64,000 nucleotides of DNA, from contig NZ_CP044130.1 in assembly GCF_009617995.1 (NCBI RefSeq), forward strand, positions 62,001 to 126,000, in the 5' to 3' direction. Under the pieces are notes generated by a model. The model searched no databases, was not told where the DNA came from, and saw nothing but the letters and a program-made list of their open reading frames with translations. The DNA comes from Halomicrobium sp. LC1Hm. GTDB taxonomy: Archaea > Halobacteriota > Halobacteria > Halobacteriales > Haloarculaceae. The translations under genes and the position numbers were made by a program. Of this stretch, positions 18,279 through 28,116 are shown in pieces (positions within the stretch are counted from its first letter, which is position 1; each line of letters opens with the position of its first letter).

Positions 18279-20297
18279 ATGAGCGATCGGAAACTGCCCG
18301 ATGTCGAAGCGGTCACCAGTCCCCCGCGTCGGTCGTTGCGATACGAGCACATCGAGACCAGCGACGAGCCGATCGGGCGAGGGGGACAGGCCGTCGTGTA
18401 CGAGGGACGGGTCACCGACGAGGAGCCACCGGACAGAATCGCACTCAAGGAGCCACCCCGAGCCGGGACGCTCACCGGCGACGCGATCGAACGGTTTCTC
18501 AGCGAAGCCCAGCGCTGGGAGACGGTCGACGGTCGAGAACGGAACAAGCAGCGCTGGACGGAGTCGGAACACATCGTCGGCGTCGTCGACACCGGCGACC
18601 GGCTGCCGTGGATCGCCATCGAGTACATGGGCGGTGGCACGCTCGCCGATCGCCTCGACGCGAGCGACGGCGGACTGGGACTGCCCCACGCGCTCTGGAT
18701 CGGCGAATGTCTCTGCCGGGGCCTGGCCGTCGCCCACGCCTACGGGATCGTCCACCTCGATCTCAAACCGGCGAACGTCCTCTTTCGCGAGACGGTCGCC
18801 GGGACGTGGGACCTCCCCAAGATCGGCGACTGGGGGCTGTCTCGGGTCCTCTCGGAGCAGACCGGAACGATGGACGGACTGTCGGTTGCCTACGCCGCGC
18901 CCGAACAGTTCGAGTCCGACGAGTTCGGCGATCCCGACACGCTGACGGACGTGTATCAGGCCGGTGCGATCGTCTACGCGCTGCTCACCGGCGAACCGCC
19001 TTACACCGGGAGTCAGACCGGCATCATGCACGACATCGTCTACGGAGACCCGCCGACGCCGCCCAGCGAGTACCGTGACGACGTGACCGAGGCCATCGAC
19101 GCGGTCGTGCTGACGGCGCTAGAGACCGAGAAGCGGTCGCGATACGAGAGCGTCCAGTTGTTCGAGCGGGCGCTACACGCCGTCCGGAGCGGTGGGCGGC
19201 TGCCGACGATCATCGCAGAACGGGTCGAGGACGCAGGTGGAGCCCCCGATAGGGAAAGGAGACGGGCAGACCAGTCCGGCGGATCCGAGAGCGACCGGGA
19301 CGAACAGACGAGCGAATCGGGGCGTGACCACCACGAGGAATCAGACACGACGGCACAGCGGTACACGACGACGGTGCTCGCAGTCGTCGACGAGCTCACC
19401 GACAGCGGGGAGCGGACGGTGTCCAGCGAGACGGTAGCAGAGCACGTCGAGGGCGGACGACAGTCGGTGCTGGATCGGCTCGACGAACTCAAGCAGGCGA
19501 ACCTGGTCGAATACACCTCCGACGGCCCCTCCGGCTACCGGCCGACGCGGCGCGGGGTCGAGCGCGCGAAGACGATCGAAGTCGACGTGTCGAGGACGGA
19601 CCAGAGTGGGGAGAGCGACGGTCGTGAGACCGGCGGGTCTCAGCACAGAGCGTCGAGCGTCGGTGTCGAAGCCGTCTACGAGGCGATCAGGGAGCGATCG
19701 CGGCGCGGAACCACGCCAGTTTCGAGCGTCGAGCTGAGCCGAGATCTCGACGCGAGCCGCGGGGCCGTCCTCGACGCGCTCGACGATCTGAAAGACGACG
19801 GCCGCGTGGCGTATCGCTCGGACCCAAACGGCGGCTACCACCGCACGGGCTCGCGGAGTTCGGTCGAGCGATCGAGCGACCGGGGTTCGACGGTGTCGTC
19901 CTCGCGGACGGCGACCGTCGAGTACCTGAACGACGAAGTCGTCGCAGATCGGGGGTGGGACCCGCGAGGCGGACGGGCGTTCACGCGGGCGGCCGCGAGC
20001 GACCTCCCGCCGGAGGACTACGGGACGATCGAGGTCGAGCGTGACGAGTACGTCCTCGAAGCCGCCGAGGCGGCGGGGCTCGATTGGCCCTTCTCCTGTC
20101 GTGCCGGGGCGTGTACGAACTGCGCGGCCGTCGTCGTCGAAGGCGAGATCGACATGGAGATGCAGCAGATCCTCGCCGACGAGGAGGTCGAACAGGAGGA
20201 CATGGTCCTGACCTGCATCGGGACGCCCGCGTCGGACCACGTCAAGCTCCTGTACAACGTCAAGCACAGAGACCGGCTCCAGAACAGAGTGATCTGA
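18279..20297 (+). CDS. Ser/Thr kinase fused to two winged helices and a [2Fe-2S] ferredoxin
   Basis: A 672-residue cytoplasmic fusion; the ATG at 18279 is preferred over upstream in-frame ATGs at 18156 and 18252. Kinase (about 28-302): glycine loop [15 protein letters not shown] lysine near 57, catalytic [11 protein letters not shown] (159-169), DWG for DFG (184-186), AAPEQF (206-211). Two winged-helix-like units follow (about 355-435 and 465-535), each ending in a GY wing. Residues 545-672 are a complete halophilic plant-type ferredoxin: starts [11 protein letters not shown], ligands CRAGACTNC plus a later LTC, ends LQNRVI, including the acidic insertion typical of haloarchaeal ferredoxins. 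The kinase may therefore be redox-gated, or phosphorylation may control an electron carrier. No frameshift is needed to join the parts. Confidence 0.9.
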   Translation: MSDRKLPDVEAVTSPPRRSLRYEHIETSDEPIGRGGQAVVYEGRVTDEEPPDRIALKEPPRAGTLTGDAIERFLSEAQRWETVDGRERNKQRWTESEHIVGVVDTGDRLPWIAIEYMGGGTLADRLDASDGGLGLPHALWIGECLCRGLAVAHAYGIVHLDLKPANVLFRETVAGTWDLPKIGDWGLSRVLSEQTGTMDGLSVAYAAPEQFESDEFGDPDTLTDVYQAGAIVYALLTGEPPYTGSQTGIMHDIVYGDPPTPPSEYRDDVTEAIDAVVLTALETEKRSRYESVQLFERALHAVRSGGRLPTIIAERVEDAGGAPDRERRRADQSGGSESDRDEQTSESGRDHHEESDTTAQRYTTTVLAVVDELTDSGERTVSSETVAEHVEGGRQSVLDRLDELKQANLVEYTSDGPSGYRPTRRGVERAKTIEVDVSRTDQSGESDGRETGGSQHRASSVGVEAVYEAIRERSRRGTTPVSSVELSRDLDASRGAVLDALDDLKDDGRVAYRSDPNGGYHRTGSRSSVERSSDRGSTVSSSRTATVEYLNDEVVADRGWDPRGGRAFTRAAASDLPPEDYGTIEVERDEYVLEAAEAAGLDWPFSCRAGACTNCAAVVVEGEIDMEMQQILADEEVEQEDMVLTCIGTPASDHVKLLYNVKHRDRLQNRVI

Positions 20298-20463
20298 GAG
20301 CGGCGACGCTCGGGTGGCACCGACTCGGACTGGCCGGCAGGAGTTATATGCGTTCCGGGCGACGGTGATCCATACCGTTGGCTATACTCGTTTCGAGCGG
20401 GACGACTCTCGTGATATCGAATCGCTTTACAGGTGGACAGACGCCAGTATCGGGAGGAACACG

Positions 20464-21708
20464 ATGCTCGGAATCCTGACCGTCGTCGGTATCGGCGTCG
20501 CCGTGTTCGTGGGGTTCAACATCGGCGGCTCGTCGACGGGAGTGGCGTTCGGCCCGGCGGTCGGCTCACGCCTCGTCCGGAAGACGACAGCGGGAGCCCT
20601 GTTCGTCGCGTTTGGCTTCCTGGGTGCCTGGACGGTCGGGCGAAACGTCATCGCGACGATGAGCAGCAGTATCGTCCCGGCAGCCCAGTTCACGCCCGTC
20701 GCGAGCGTCGCAGTGCTGTTCTTCACGGGCGCGTCGCTGTTGATCTCGAATCTCTACGGCGTCCCGGCCTCGACCTCGATGACGGCCGTCGGCGCGATCG
20801 TCGGGCTGGGTCTGGCCTCTGGCACCCTCAACCAGGCGCTCATGTTCGTGATCGTCTCGGCGTGGATCGTCGCGCCGCTTTTGTGCTTCGTCATCGGCGT
20901 CGTCGTCGGACGGTACGTCTATCCGTACCTCGACCGCTACGTCGCGTTCACGAAGTTCGACCTCCACTTCGTCCAGCTCGACCGATCGGGGACGATCCCG
21001 CGTCCGTATCTGAACGTGAACGCGTCGCTACAGGACATCGTCGGCTCGCTGCTGGTGATCGTGATCGCCTGCTACATGGCGTTCTCGGCGGGCGCGTCGA
21101 ACGCGGCCAACGCCGTGGCCCCGCTGGTCGGGGAAGGTGGCTCGCTCACCGTCAACCAGGGCGTCTTGCTCGCGGTGGCGGCCTTCGGGCTGGGCAGTTT
21201 CACCATCGCTCGGCGGACCCTGGAGACGGTCGGCGACGACATCACGGAGCTGCCGATTCTCGCGTCGCTGATCGTCTCCGTGGTCGGTGCCTCGGTGATT
21301 ACGGTGCTGTCTTACTTCGGGATTCCCGCGAGTCTCGCGGTCAGCACGACCTCGACGATCATCGGACTGGGCTGGGGCCGGGCGAGTCGAGCCGCGACGC
21401 TGACGGAGTTGGCGACGCCGACCCCCGAGCGTCCGGATCTGGAGGTCGCGACGGGCGCGCTGGTCACCTCACGCGCCGAGGAGGCACCCGCCGGTCCGAC
21501 CATCGGAGATATCGCCCGCGAGGAAGAGCCCGCAGAGAAGCCCACAGACATGCCGGACGTGCCAGACGTGGGCGCGGAGGGGCCGGCGGATCTCGACGAG
21601 CGGAGCCTCTTCGATCCGGGCGCGGCGAAGCGGATCGTGACGATGTGGCTGTTGACGCCGTCGCTGGCGATCGCCGCCTCGTATCCGGTCTTCGCGTTCC
21701 TGCTGTGA
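20464..21708 (+). CDS. PiT-family inorganic phosphate transporter
   Basis: A 414-residue membrane protein from the ATG at 20464. It has the two inverted PiT signatures: FNIGGSSTGVAFGPAVGSR near the N-terminus, in place of GxNDxxN, and MAFSAGASNAANAVAPLVG near residue 205. GVPASTSMT and GIPASLAVSTT are the paired re-entrant segments. A hydrophilic acidic loop of about 90 residues (305-395) precedes the last membrane helix. It should take up phosphate with a cation. The Asp of the first signature is missing (NIGGSS), seen in some archaeal homologues, so activity or ion specificity may differ. Confidence 0.85.
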   Translation: MLGILTVVGIGVAVFVGFNIGGSSTGVAFGPAVGSRLVRKTTAGALFVAFGFLGAWTVGRNVIATMSSSIVPAAQFTPVASVAVLFFTGASLLISNLYGVPASTSMTAVGAIVGLGLASGTLNQALMFVIVSAWIVAPLLCFVIGVVVGRYVYPYLDRYVAFTKFDLHFVQLDRSGTIPRPYLNVNASLQDIVGSLLVIVIACYMAFSAGASNAANAVAPLVGEGGSLTVNQGVLLAVAAFGLGSFTIARRTLETVGDDITELPILASLIVSVVGASVITVLSYFGIPASLAVSTTSTIIGLGWGRASRAATLTELATPTPERPDLEVATGALVTSRAEEAPAGPTIGDIAREEEPAEKPTDMPDVPDVGAEGPADLDERSLFDPGAAKRIVTMWLLTPSLAIAASYPVFAFLL

Positions 21709-21742
21709 CCGGTACGCAGCGGTGAGATTCCAGGACGGGAGA

Positions 21743-24700
21743 TTACTCCCGGTCGTCCAGCTCGGAGAGACACGTCCGGAGGTCGTCGGCCACCTCGCCG
21801 TCGGCCCGCGCTGCCCGACGTTCGAGTCGCTCGCGGTGGGCAGCGAGTGACCCCGGATCGATCGCCGCGAGCGCGGCGAGGTCCTCGCCGGCCCGCTCTC
21901 TCGCCCAGCGGTCCGAGTCCGACAGCGCCGCGAGCAGAGTCGCCACCGCTCGCGAGCGGACCGTCGCGTGCCGCGTCGCCAGTCGCCCGAGCAGCCAGAC
22001 GGCGAGCCGGCGACGCGCTGGCCCGCCGCGTTCGTACCGGACGACCATCGCGGTGGCTACCGTCTCGGGCGTGCGTTCGGCGTGGCCCAGCAGGTCGAGG
22101 ACCGCGTCGGCGATCGCCGCCTGCGTTTTCGGTTCCCGGCCGGTCTGTCCCAGCAGGTGACCGATCGCCTCGTCGGCCGGGAGCACCGCGGTGGTTCCCA
22201 GCGTCGAGAGCGCCTCGATCGCGTTGACCCGCACCTCCCAGTTGTGGGCCTCACAGGCGTCGAGCAGCGTCGCGACGCCGCGGCGGTGCAGTCGCTCGTC
22301 GTCGCTCAGCGGGAGGAGCCGGGTGAGCGACGCGAAGACGGCCTCGTAGCGGTGGAGGTTCACCGACTGGGAGAGCAGTGCCGCCAGAACGTCGTCGCGG
22401 TCGGCGGGCGAGAGGGCCGTCGCGACGTGCTCGAACGAACGCGTCCGGGTGGGCTCGTCGGCGAGGACGAGAAACTGCGCGATCACCGTCGGGTCGAGGG
22501 CCGGTTTCGTCGGCTCATCCGGCCACGATTCGAGGATCGTCTCGTAGGACGAGTCCCCGCCCAGCCCCGCCGCTCGCGCGGTCACCGTCGCCAGTCCGTC
22601 CGTGGTGAGGCTGTCCCGCGGGAGATCGTAGTGCGGGGACGCCGCCGCGGGCGAGGTGAGAAAGTCGACGGTCTCGGCCAGCGCCCACCCGAACGACGCT
22701 GTCGCCGTGTGGTTGGCCCGCGCACAGGTGGCGACGACGCGAAAGAGCCAATACGTCGACAGCGGGCTGGTCGTGATATCCTGGAAGTTGGTGACGATCT
22801 CGTCGTCGTACTCCTCGTGGAGGCGCTCGCCGACGGCGTTTAGCTGTCCGTGGACGGTGCCGGGCGTGTCCTCGGCGGCGGCGACGAGCAGGCGACCGGC
22901 CGCCCGGGTGACACACGGCGGCGTCTCGGAGACGAGCGCAGTGAGTGGCCAGCACCGCGAGCCGTCCTGACATTCCTCGTCTCGGGCGCGCACGAGCGAG
23001 TCGAGCGTCACCGCGTCGTGGGTCCAGAGCATCGACACCACGGGGAAGAGTGCGGGCCAGGTCACGCGATCAGCCCCGATGCGATCACACAGCGTGTCGG
23101 CGACGGGTGCGAGCGCCTCGGGATCGGCGTGTCCGATGCGGGCGAGTCCGCCGGCCGCGGAGCGCCTGACGCCGCGTTCGCGTGCCCGCAGGTGGGTCGT
23201 CAGTTCCGCGACCACGCGGTCGGTGACCGACGGCTCGGTCGCGCCACAGCGGCCCAGCGCGTGACAGGCCGCGACCGCGACGTACCGCGGTCCGTCGACC
23301 GCGTCGACGAGGGCGTCGACGAGCGACGGCGTGACGGAGAGCGCGTCCCCGACCAGCGCGGCGGCCGTGTGTGCGGCCTGGGCGCGAACGGCACCGGACG
23401 GATCTCGCAGTCGCTCGATCACCACGGCCGCGAGCGCCGCCGACTCGTCTCCGCCGCGGACACGCAACGCGGACAGCGCAACGTCTCGGACGCCGGGCGA
23501 CGGCGCGGCGGCGTACTGACAGAGCAGCGGGGCGACGCGCTCGGCCGGCGGTACCGACGAGCGGGCTCGCCCGCCCGGCTGATCTGGACGGGGCGCGAGC
23601 GTCGACAGCGCGCCCAGAACGGCGGTCGGCGCGGCCGTCTCGGAGAGGGCGACGGAGCTCGCGAGGAGGTGCTGGCGAACGGCCGGGCGCAGCGACGGGT
23701 CGCGTGCGGCGATCGAGACCAGCCGCTCACAGGCGCGTCGACAGCGAGCGCGAGCGGTCGAGGCGAGACGGGACGCGATCTCGGCGACCGTGTCCGTCGT
23801 CGCCGCGCTCGGATCGACCGGGTCCGGTCGATCGGTGGCCGCCTCGCCGTCCAGCAGCCCACGGGCGGCATCCCTGACGGCGGGGTGGGGATGGCGACGC
23901 CAGGCGTCGGTGCCAGGGAGTGTGTCGGCGCGTCCCATCGTGTCCAGCAGCGACGCCGTCAGCTCGCCGTCGTCGGTCCAGAAGCGGTCGGCGAGCCAGT
24001 CCCGTGCCGGGACGGTCTGGGGAGCGTGCTCGGCCAGCGCCGCCGGCCACGCCGTCTGGCTGGCCCGTTCACGAGAGCGAGCGCCGTCGGGGAACGGCGA
24101 CCACCCGGTTCGACACCGAAGCGAGAGCCGCGGGTGGGCCGTGACGAGAGCCGCCAGCCGTTCGGCCCGCGGAGTCGAGAGGGACTCTGCGGGCGGATAC
24201 GAGCAGAGGATCTCGGCGACGACGACCGGGTCGTGATCGACCAGCAGGGAGAGACACGCGAGCAGCGGCGTCTCCTCGCGCCGCTCGGCCAGCGAGTGCA
24301 GGCGGTCGCGCGCCCGTCGCTGCACCGCTTCGTCGCCGCCGAGAAAGAGCGCCGTCGAGAGCCACGCGAGCAGCGGCGGGGAGACCGACGCCGATCGAAC
24401 GACAGCCTCGATACGGCGAACCGTCTCCGGGGCGAGTCGCCCGCCCTCGGCGACGGCGGTCGCGAGTGTCTCCGCGACGCTCACGTCACCCTCCTCGGAG
24501 AGGAACTCGACCAGCGTGGGGGCGGCGTCGGTGACGGCCCGTGGCGTGGCCTCGGCCAGTCGCTGGAGCGGGCTGGACTCGGGCTCCGAGTCGACGATGT
24601 CGAGGCCGTCGCCGTCGTCCTCGGCGTCACGACGCTCGCGGAGGACGCGACACTGCACGGCGACCGGTCCCAGACGATCCCGAGCGTCCGTCTGCCCGGT

Positions 24701-26212
24701 CGCGACGAGCACCGCCACGGCCCGCGGCCGCACCGCGGGATCGTAGGCGGCGACGGGCCAGGCAATTTGGCCGAGGACCGGAGACAGAGCCGGGGTGTCC
24801 TCGGCGAGTCGCTCGAACACCGACAGCACGCGCCGCCGGACGTGCTCGTCCTCGTCGGCGAGCAGCGACTGCAGGATGCCGACGGCCGCGAGTCGATGGC
24901 TGTCGGCGTGACAGGCGATCGTCTCGCAGATCGAGAGGCCGGCGTGTCGGAGCCCGCTGTCCTCGGCGTCCCGCAGAGTGCGTGCGACCTGGAGGTGCCG
25001 GTCGCGGTCGACGACGCCGACGAGTGCCGATCCCAGTTCCTCGATCGGGTCGGGAACGCCCAGCCCACCGTGGGGCGAGAGCTGGAACCACACGAGCACG
25101 TCGACGAGATACCGCGCCGTCTCCGGGTGGTCCGAACGCAGTGCGCGGGCGGCCGCCAGGAGCGCGTCGACGGCGGCCCCGGCGACGTCGTCGTCCCCGT
25201 CAGTCAATCGCCCCACTGCGTAGCGCAGGAACCGGTCGCGGTCGAACGCCGACGGCTCGAACGTGTCCGCGATCGCGTCGAGGGCCGCGATCCGGACCCG
25301 CCGGTCGTCGTCCGCCGTCGCGGTCAGGAACAGCGCCGAGTACGTCTCCGCGAAGCGGGGCTCGTGTCGCGCCACCTGCCCCAGCGTCTCGACGGCCGCC
25401 GCTCGGACCGCCGGGTCCGAGTCGGTCCCACGGGCGGCGACGCGGTCCAGAAACGGCTCGACGCGGGCCGGCGCTGGGACGCCGGTGTCGAACTTCGCCC
25501 CGCGGCCAGCGGTGTCGCCGAGGGTCTCGACGGCGGCGGCCCGAACCTCGGGAGACGGGTGATCGAGCAGCGACGCGACCGTGTCCAGTCCCGCGAGGTG
25601 GTCGGGCAGGAACTGCCCGATCCGGCCGAGCGTCCCGAGGGCCTCACAGACGGTGGCCGGGTCCTCACTGTCCAGATCCCAGACGAGGCCGGCGACGAGC
25701 GGACGGAGCATGGCCGGTTCGCTCGCCGCGATCCGCACGACCGCCCAGGCGGCCTCGACCCGGTGTTCCGAGTAGTCGTTCGCGGTCAGCGCGACCAACG
25801 GCCCCAGCAGTGGCTTCACCACGCCGGGAGCCGCCGTCCCGATATCGCCCAGCAGCGCCGAGAGCGCGGCGTGGTCGATGGCGGAGTCGTCGGGATGTGC
25901 GAGCGGTCGGCGGAACGTCCCGACCAGCGGCGTGAACGCGCGCGGTCGGTCACAGCCGAGGTCGCCAAGCACCGCCAGTTCGGCCCGCGTCGGGATCGCA
26001 CCCGGCCCGATCGAGGACTCGACCGCGTCGAAAATCTCGGTCGCCCGCTCGGGCTGCGAGTCGGCGGCCGCCGTGAGTGCCGCGAGTGTGGCGCGTCGCC
26101 GCCCGATCGTCGCCGCGTCCAGCGCCGGGAGCGCGCGGTCGATCACGGTCTCGCCAGAGACGCGCCCGGTCTCGAACCCGACGCGGAGCGCCCGCGGCGT
26201 CCGGTCGGACAC
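21743..26212 (-). CDS. Giant HEAT-repeat scaffold protein
   Basis: A 1489-residue protein starting with GTG at 26212, 2 bp after the vWA gene stop. The whole length is made of helical hairpins of HEAT/Armadillo type, for example DPAVRAAAVETLGQVARHEP and SPEVRAAAVETLGDTAG in the N-terminal third, with similar units to the C-terminus (DSDRWARERAGEDLAALAAI). No catalytic motif, signal peptide or membrane segment is visible. Such solenoids bind proteins, so it may be a substrate adaptor or platform for the MoxR-vWA pair encoded immediately upstream in the same apparent operon. Confidence 0.8.
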   Translation of the reverse strand: MSDRTPRALRVGFETGRVSGETVIDRALPALDAATIGRRRATLAALTAAADSQPERATEIFDAVESSIGPGAIPTRAELAVLGDLGCDRPRAFTPLVGTFRRPLAHPDDSAIDHAALSALLGDIGTAAPGVVKPLLGPLVALTANDYSEHRVEAAWAVVRIAASEPAMLRPLVAGLVWDLDSEDPATVCEALGTLGRIGQFLPDHLAGLDTVASLLDHPSPEVRAAAVETLGDTAGRGAKFDTGVPAPARVEPFLDRVAARGTDSDPAVRAAAVETLGQVARHEPRFAETYSALFLTATADDDRRVRIAALDAIADTFEPSAFDRDRFLRYAVGRLTDGDDDVAGAAVDALLAAARALRSDHPETARYLVDVLVWFQLSPHGGLGVPDPIEELGSALVGVVDRDRHLQVARTLRDAEDSGLRHAGLSICETIACHADSHRLAAVGILQSLLADEDEHVRRRVLSVFERLAEDTPALSPVLGQIAWPVAAYDPAVRPRAVAVLVATGQTDARDRLGPVAVQCRVLRERRDAEDDGDGLDIVDSEPESSPLQRLAEATPRAVTDAAPTLVEFLSEEGDVSVAETLATAVAEGGRLAPETVRRIEAVVRSASVSPPLLAWLSTALFLGGDEAVQRRARDRLHSLAERREETPLLACLSLLVDHDPVVVAEILCSYPPAESLSTPRAERLAALVTAHPRLSLRCRTGWSPFPDGARSRERASQTAWPAALAEHAPQTVPARDWLADRFWTDDGELTASLLDTMGRADTLPGTDAWRRHPHPAVRDAARGLLDGEAATDRPDPVDPSAATTDTVAEIASRLASTARARCRRACERLVSIAARDPSLRPAVRQHLLASSVALSETAAPTAVLGALSTLAPRPDQPGGRARSSVPPAERVAPLLCQYAAAPSPGVRDVALSALRVRGGDESAALAAVVIERLRDPSGAVRAQAAHTAAALVGDALSVTPSLVDALVDAVDGPRYVAVAACHALGRCGATEPSVTDRVVAELTTHLRARERGVRRSAAGGLARIGHADPEALAPVADTLCDRIGADRVTWPALFPVVSMLWTHDAVTLDSLVRARDEECQDGSRCWPLTALVSETPPCVTRAAGRLLVAAAEDTPGTVHGQLNAVGERLHEEYDDEIVTNFQDITTSPLSTYWLFRVVATCARANHTATASFGWALAETVDFLTSPAAASPHYDLPRDSLTTDGLATVTARAAGLGGDSSYETILESWPDEPTKPALDPTVIAQFLVLADEPTRTRSFEHVATALSPADRDDVLAALLSQSVNLHRYEAVFASLTRLLPLSDDERLHRRGVATLLDACEAHNWEVRVNAIEALSTLGTTAVLPADEAIGHLLGQTGREPKTQAAIADAVLDLLGHAERTPETVATAMVVRYERGGPARRRLAVWLLGRLATRHATVRSRAVATLLAALSDSDRWARERAGEDLAALAAIDPGSLAAHRERLERRAARADGEVADDLRTCLSELDDRE

Positions 26213-26214
26213 GG

Positions 26215-28116
26215 TCAGGCCTCCGTCGAGAACAGCGCCCTGACGAGGCGCTGGATCGTTCGTGCGAGGGTGTCCGTCTCCGCGTGGACGATGCGGTCGA
26301 AGTACTCCGTGTGGGTGCCCGGTTCCGACCCGATGTAGACGCCGAACACCGGGACGGTACAGGCCGCCAGTTGAGACCGGTAACGGTCGGGGTGGTCGGG
26401 CTCGCCGTCGGTCACGACGACGACAAACGGGTGAGACCCCTGCCCGTCGTCGAGGCGCTCACGGGCGACGGCGACGGCCGTCGAGAGCGGCGTCCCCCAG
26501 TCTGCGCGTTCGGTCATCAGGCGATCGACGTGCTCGGACGGGCGACCCCCGAAGGGGAGTTCCAGGCACGGGTACCCCTCCCAGATCGACAGCACGGACG
26601 CGTCGACCCCGACCGCGAACAGCGCGTGGACGAGCTGGGCCGTCGCGGTCTCGGCCGTCCGGATCGGTTCGCCGTCCATCGATCCCGACCGGTCCAGCAC
26701 GACCAGACAGGAGTAGTCTTTGGCCGTCCCGGACTCCCGGCGGGTGAAGACCCGCTGGGTCCCGTGGCTCGCGTCGACGAGTCGTCGCCCGTCGAGTCGG
26801 CCGGTGCGATGGCCGGGCGCGTCTCTGGGACGGCGCTCTCGACGAAGCTGCGTCGAGAGGTCCCGCTGGAGCTGCTTCGAACGCCCGACCGCGTCGTCCC
26901 AGCGGTCGCGGTCGCCACCGTCCTCGGCGGGGTCGACGACGATCACTTCTTCGAGGGCCGTCGACTCGTCGTCGACGACGGCGAGCAGTTCGCGAGCCTC
27001 GCGTTCGAGGGGCGACCGGCCCGAGCCCGCCCGGTTCGACTGGGCGCGCACGCGCTGTCGCCGGACTCGTCTGACCGTGTCGGCCTCGACGCTGCCCGGC
27101 GGCCGACGGTCCCCGTCTCGATCGGCGACGCGTCCCGCATCGTTGGCCTCAGAGGCAGAGCGCCCGTCGGCAGAGCTGTCTCCGGCGACGTGGGCGCTGG
27201 CTGCACCGTCGTCTGGCAGCTGGTCGGCCGCGTCGGCGGTCCACCCGGCGCGGGCCCGCGCGTCGCTGGGCCGGACCGGCGCGGTCTGGAGCCGGCCGTT
27301 CTGTCGCGGCGGGAGCCCCGCGAGGGTGTCTCTGGCGGTCTCGAAGAACTCGGAGGCCCGCTCGACCCGTCGGGTGCCGTCGGGCTCGGAAAGCACGTCC
27401 GCGACGAACTCGTCCATCGCCGGGACGAGCTCGCGGACCGCCTCCCGCTGGCCGTCGTAGACGACGCGCCGGTCGTCGTCCGGGTCGACGATGGCGGCGA
27501 AGCGACCGCTATCGACGAAGCCACGGTCCAGCAGTCCCACGGCCAGGGCTTCGAAGACGGTGTAGGACTGGACCGGCTCGCCGTCGACGGTCGCGAGGTC
27601 GAACAGCTCGACGTACGCGCGGTGTCGCTCGTCGGCCCGCGAGACGAGCACGTCGTTGAGGACGAGAAAGTCGTCGCTGACGCTGAACTCGTTGGCGATC
27701 TGGGTCTCGACGACGCCGTCCTCGGCGGTGTTGTACACCATCCGAAACAGGTCGCGCCAGCGCCCGTCGACACGCTCTAAACGGTCGCCGAACCGGTCGA
27801 AATCGGAGTAGTAGACGTGGCCCAGTTCGTGGAACAGAAAGGCGACCTGGATCGAGCGATCCCACAGCCCCGGCGGCAGCGCCGTGCCGGGCTGCTCGTA
27901 TTTCTCCGTCGGCAGCACGATCTCGTAGGCGTCCGGACTGCCCTCGGCCGGCCGAGCGAACGCTCGCTGCTCGTCGAAGGCGATCGAGATCGTCGTCTCC
28001 CTGTCCGTACACAGCGACGCGAGCCGTTCGAGCTCTCGGCGGCGCTCGCTGGACGCTCGCTCGGGCGTCGAGAGCGCGGCCAGATCCGCCGCCTCGGTCT
28101 GTGCTGTCAGTCGCAT
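26215..28116 (-). CDS. vWA-domain protein with HELGH metallopeptidase-like N-terminus
   Basis: A 633-residue protein. Residues 85-200 hold an HExxH motif (HELGH, 96-100) followed by YYSDFDRFGDRL and a downstream ENxxxxE-like EDGVVETQIAN, a pattern seen in CobT/vWA proteins that bind zinc or keep a dead peptidase fold. A disordered Arg/Ala-rich middle (about 280-460) leads to a vWA domain (467-633) with an intact MIDAS: DRSGSM (475-480), a Thr in WGTPLS and VTDGEPD. It directly abuts the MoxR ATPase gene (1 bp). MoxR-vWA pairs act as metal-insertion or complex-remodelling chaperones, the vWA partner recognising the client. Client unknown. Confidence 0.85.
   Translation of the reverse strand: MRLTAQTEAADLAALSTPERASSERRRELERLASLCTDRETTISIAFDEQRAFARPAEGSPDAYEIVLPTEKYEQPGTALPPGLWDRSIQVAFLFHELGHVYYSDFDRFGDRLERVDGRWRDLFRMVYNTAEDGVVETQIANEFSVSDDFLVLNDVLVSRADERHRAYVELFDLATVDGEPVQSYTVFEALAVGLLDRGFVDSGRFAAIVDPDDDRRVVYDGQREAVRELVPAMDEFVADVLSEPDGTRRVERASEFFETARDTLAGLPPRQNGRLQTAPVRPSDARARAGWTADAADQLPDDGAASAHVAGDSSADGRSASEANDAGRVADRDGDRRPPGSVEADTVRRVRRQRVRAQSNRAGSGRSPLEREARELLAVVDDESTALEEVIVVDPAEDGGDRDRWDDAVGRSKQLQRDLSTQLRRERRPRDAPGHRTGRLDGRRLVDASHGTQRVFTRRESGTAKDYSCLVVLDRSGSMDGEPIRTAETATAQLVHALFAVGVDASVLSIWEGYPCLELPFGGRPSEHVDRLMTERADWGTPLSTAVAVARERLDDGQGSHPFVVVVTDGEPDHPDRYRSQLAACTVPVFGVYIGSEPGTHTEYFDRIVHAETDTLARTIQRLVRALFSTEA

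Noticed and set aside
22850-26338. A 1162-codon plus-strand frame opposite the HEAT gene
   Set aside because: Its composition (very high Arg, Gly, His, with no folded-domain pattern) is that of an antisense shadow of a GC-rich gene. The HEAT frame has clear repeat periodicity.
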